From positions 1 to 9,732 of the forward strand of contig CALBNP010000155.1 in NCBI GenBank assembly GCA_937896505.1: 9,732 bases of DNA, in the 5' to 3' direction. Below, piece by piece: positions 8,169 to 9,732 of this stretch (positions are counted from its first letter, which is position 1; each line of letters starts with the position of its first letter). The notes under the pieces are model-generated. The model was given only the letters and a program-made list of their open reading frames with translations. It was not told the DNA's origin and ran no database searches. Position numbers and translations under genes: made by a program. Source of the stretch: an uncultured Bacteroidales bacterium (GTDB lineage Bacteria; Bacteroidota; Bacteroidia; Bacteroidales; F082).

Positions 8169-9587
8169 TTAAACAAACATATCTTCAAGATTTACAATAT
8201 TTTGAACAAAATCAAAATACGAATTTTTCTTCAATCCTTTTGTAGTAATCATTGTGACTTGCACACCCTTTTGCGTTTGCGTTTCACACTGAAAAGTGCC
8301 CACCCTGTTGGCAATCCTCTCGCTTTCACGTTTCGTCAGCACATATTCGTTCTGCGAATATTTCACTTCGCAAATGTCAATCATGTCATCGGCGCGGTCG
8401 AGAATCAAGTCGATTTGCGCACCTTCTTCCGCCTCGCGGCTTCTCTACGAATAGTATTCCACATGTATCTTATCGAGATGCAAAGCATTCAGCAACTGCG
8501 GAATATGCGCCATGCAGACTTTCTCGTAAGTCAGGCCGAACCAAGTGTTCTGAATCGGACGGCCCATGGTATGACTCCAATACGACTGGTCGGTCTTGTT
8601 CCGCTTCACGAAAGCGTGATAGAACAGCGTGTAAAAGTCCATCAGCTGGTAAATGCCGCCATTCGATTTGACGCGCTTTTCGGTGACATTATACCGCCTC
8701 ACGAAATCGCAATTCACCAAATCCTCCAGCATATCCGACAGATGGCCATTATTTTTAACCTTCAGTTTTTCAGCGATTTCGCTTCGCGTCAAGCCTTTTT
8801 TACTTTCGGAAAGCAGTTCCACGACTTCCATATAACGGTCGGGATTCCTATACAGCGACTTGTAAAGCCTATGGTATTCCCTGCGCAATTCAGCATCGGG
8901 CGAGAAAAACAACTTGTCGACATTTTCGGCAAAACCCAAATTTGCGTTCAGCAGACTCAGATAATACGGCACGCCGCCAAACATCATGTAGCACTGCAAA
9001 ACCATCATTCTGTTCCAACGGAACTTTCTGGATTTCAGATATATTTCGGTCTCTTTCAGCGTAAAGGGATGCAAGTGCAGTTCGTGAGTGATGCGGTTGT
9101 GCAAGCCGCCGTGATTATCAATGATATTCCTCACCATCCACGAAGTTGCCGAACCGCAAACTATCAGGAAGAAATTGTCCTGCCGCGACGCCCAGCTGTT
9201 CCAGAAGTAATCGAAAGCATGGACAAACCCCGATTTCGGCGTGTCGAAGCAAGGCAGTTCGTCGATGAAAACCACGCAACGGCCTTTTTTGCGGCGTTTT
9301 TCGAGCAAAGTCCTCAAGGCTGCAAAAGCATCCATCCACGATTTCGGCTGCTTGCCATCGTAGCCGTAAAACGCTAAAGATGTGCAGAATGCCTTCAGCT
9401 CCTCTTTCTTGTCGCCGCCAATGACACCAGTGGTATCAAATGCAAACTTGTTATCGAAATAGGATGTCACCAGGAAAGTCTTCCCCACCCTACGGCGGCC
9501 ATACAATGCGACAAATTCAGCCTGCCCCGAAGCCATGTACTCCGAAAGGCTGTTGATTTCATCCGTTCTGCCAACGATTCTCTTCAT
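8169..9587 (-). pseudogene. AAA+ ATPase with DUF234-like nuclease-fold C-terminus, broken by an in-frame amber codon
   Basis: This belongs to the 'archaeal ATPase' group of STAND-like AAA+ proteins common in Bacteroidetes; the cellular role is unclear. ATG 9587 (MKRIVGRTDEINSL) gives the family's usual N-terminus. Walker A is GRRRVGKT (30-37), Walker B is RCVVFIDE (103-110), and CGSATSW (144-150) resembles a sensor-1 segment. A winged-helix region lies at about 255-300. Codon 381 is TAG (8447-8445). Reading on in the same frame continues the family immediately: RSREAEEGAQID (Asp393), then ICEVK (Glu407, Lys409), resembling a PD-(D/E)XK core, and ends at TAA 8171-8169. Relatives typically have Trp at this spot (...YYSWRS...), so TGG to TAG is the simplest explanation. 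Without readthrough, the product is a 380-residue ATPase lacking the nuclease-like part. Gene callers would split it into 8445-9587 and a short 3' piece. Frame and codon use are otherwise intact, so the break is recent or a sequencing error. Confidence 0.82.
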
Positions 9588-9608
9588 TTTCCATTCATTT
9601 AACCCCAG

Positions 9609-9616
9609 CAAAAATA
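9609..9616 (-). promoter_or_regulatory. Possible -7 promoter box for the ATPase gene
   Basis: The minus-strand sequence TATTTTTG matches TAnnTTTG and lies 21 bases before ATG 9587. I find no TTTG-like -33 box at the standard 19-21-base distance; the sequence there runs into the arm of the second palindrome. The stretch is AT-rich, so a chance match is quite possible. Confidence 0.35.
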
Positions 9617-9630
9617 GAAATAAAATGCGA

Positions 9631-9677
9631 GATACTGGGCTAAAACTGCATTTTTTTTCAAGTTTTAGCCCAGTATC
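9631..9677. repeat. Long palindrome (copy 2), upstream of the ATPase gene
   Basis: The arms GATACTGGGCTAAAACT (9631-9647) and its exact reverse complement (9661-9677) form a 17-bp stem with a 13-base loop containing T8. Block 9631-9686 equals 8115-8170 except for one base (G9648 versus T8132), and a second difference at 9630 shortens the stem at its base. Relative to the presumed homologous gene entering from the right edge, it occupies the same downstream position as copy 1 does relative to the broken ATPase gene. Confidence 0.9.
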
Positions 9678-9686
9678 GAAGCACTT

Positions 9687-9732
9687 GATTTTATATTACT
9701 TATTACAAATCAATATTTTACACAAAATCAAA
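9687..9732 (-). other. Probable 3' end of a second ATPase-family gene (or remnant)
   Basis: The last 22 bases of the window (9711-9732) match 8195-8216, inside the 3' coding end of the broken ATPase gene, at 20 of 22 positions. The spacing to the palindrome is exactly conserved (constant offset of 1516 bp), while 9687-9710 has diverged. In the aligned minus-strand frame it reads FDFV followed by TAA (9720-9718), compared with FDFVQNIVNLEDMFV in the other gene. This suggests that a paralogue enters from the right and ends about 11 residues early, or that a decayed tail remains. Only the edge is visible, so the state of that gene cannot be judged. Confidence 0.5.

Noticed and set aside
8445..8447. 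Genetic-code reassignment of TAG
   Set aside because: One gene with one TAG at a likely Trp site is far better explained by a point mutation or sequencing error. TAG-to-sense codes are known mainly in some phages, and nothing phage-like is present here.
8067..9377. A 436-codon open frame on the plus strand
   Set aside because: It runs antisense to the ATPase gene, whose minus-strand frame has clear Walker A/B motifs. The plus-strand translation shows no domain, signal or sensible composition, and it also crosses the palindrome and the amber site.
8114..9686. CRISPR array or insertion-sequence ends
   Set aside because: There are only two copies, 1.5 kb apart, with a AAA+ ATPase gene between them. 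There is no spacer pattern, no transposase, and the copies are direct repeats of a palindrome rather than inverted terminal repeats.

Overview
The window looks like a chromosomal segment of a Bacteroidales-type bacterium. I base this on the protein families (a lipoprotein membrane-fusion subunit, a Bacteroidetes-style TolC, and a Bacteroidetes-type 'archaeal ATPase'/DUF234-like protein), on the lack of convincing Shine-Dalgarno sequences before the genes, and on upstream motifs that match the Bacteroidetes -7 box TAnnTTTG. The exact genus cannot be read from the sequence.

Left part (1-6039, plus strand): a tightly packed tripartite efflux operon. The order is the 3' part of a small lipoprotein of unknown function, an RND membrane-fusion lipoprotein, a 1030-residue RND inner-membrane pump whose start overlaps the previous stop by 14 bp, and a TolC-like outer-membrane channel after a 71-bp spacer that carries short tandem repeats. 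Together the last three would form a proton-driven conduit from inner membrane or periplasm to the outside. The substrate is not identifiable.

Middle part (6063-8082, minus strand): a NatA/NatB-like ABC exporter pair in convergent orientation to the efflux operon, with only 23 bp between the two 3' ends. The ATPase gene is first and its stop overlaps the permease start (TGATG). A good match to a Bacteroidetes promoter lies just upstream of the ATPase.

Right part (8085-9732, minus strand): a AAA+ ATPase with a C-terminal DUF234-like (PD-(D/E)XK-like) region, broken by one in-frame amber codon just before the GAQID...ExK motif. This gene is bracketed by two nearly identical copies (55 of 56 bases) of a long palindrome with 17-19-bp arms and a T8 loop. 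The second copy is followed at the window edge by sequence matching the 3' coding end of the same ATPase gene at exactly the same spacing. This implies that another member of the family ends just outside the window and that each ATPase gene carries the same hairpin directly after its stop. This repeated gene-plus-hairpin unit is the most unusual thing in the window.
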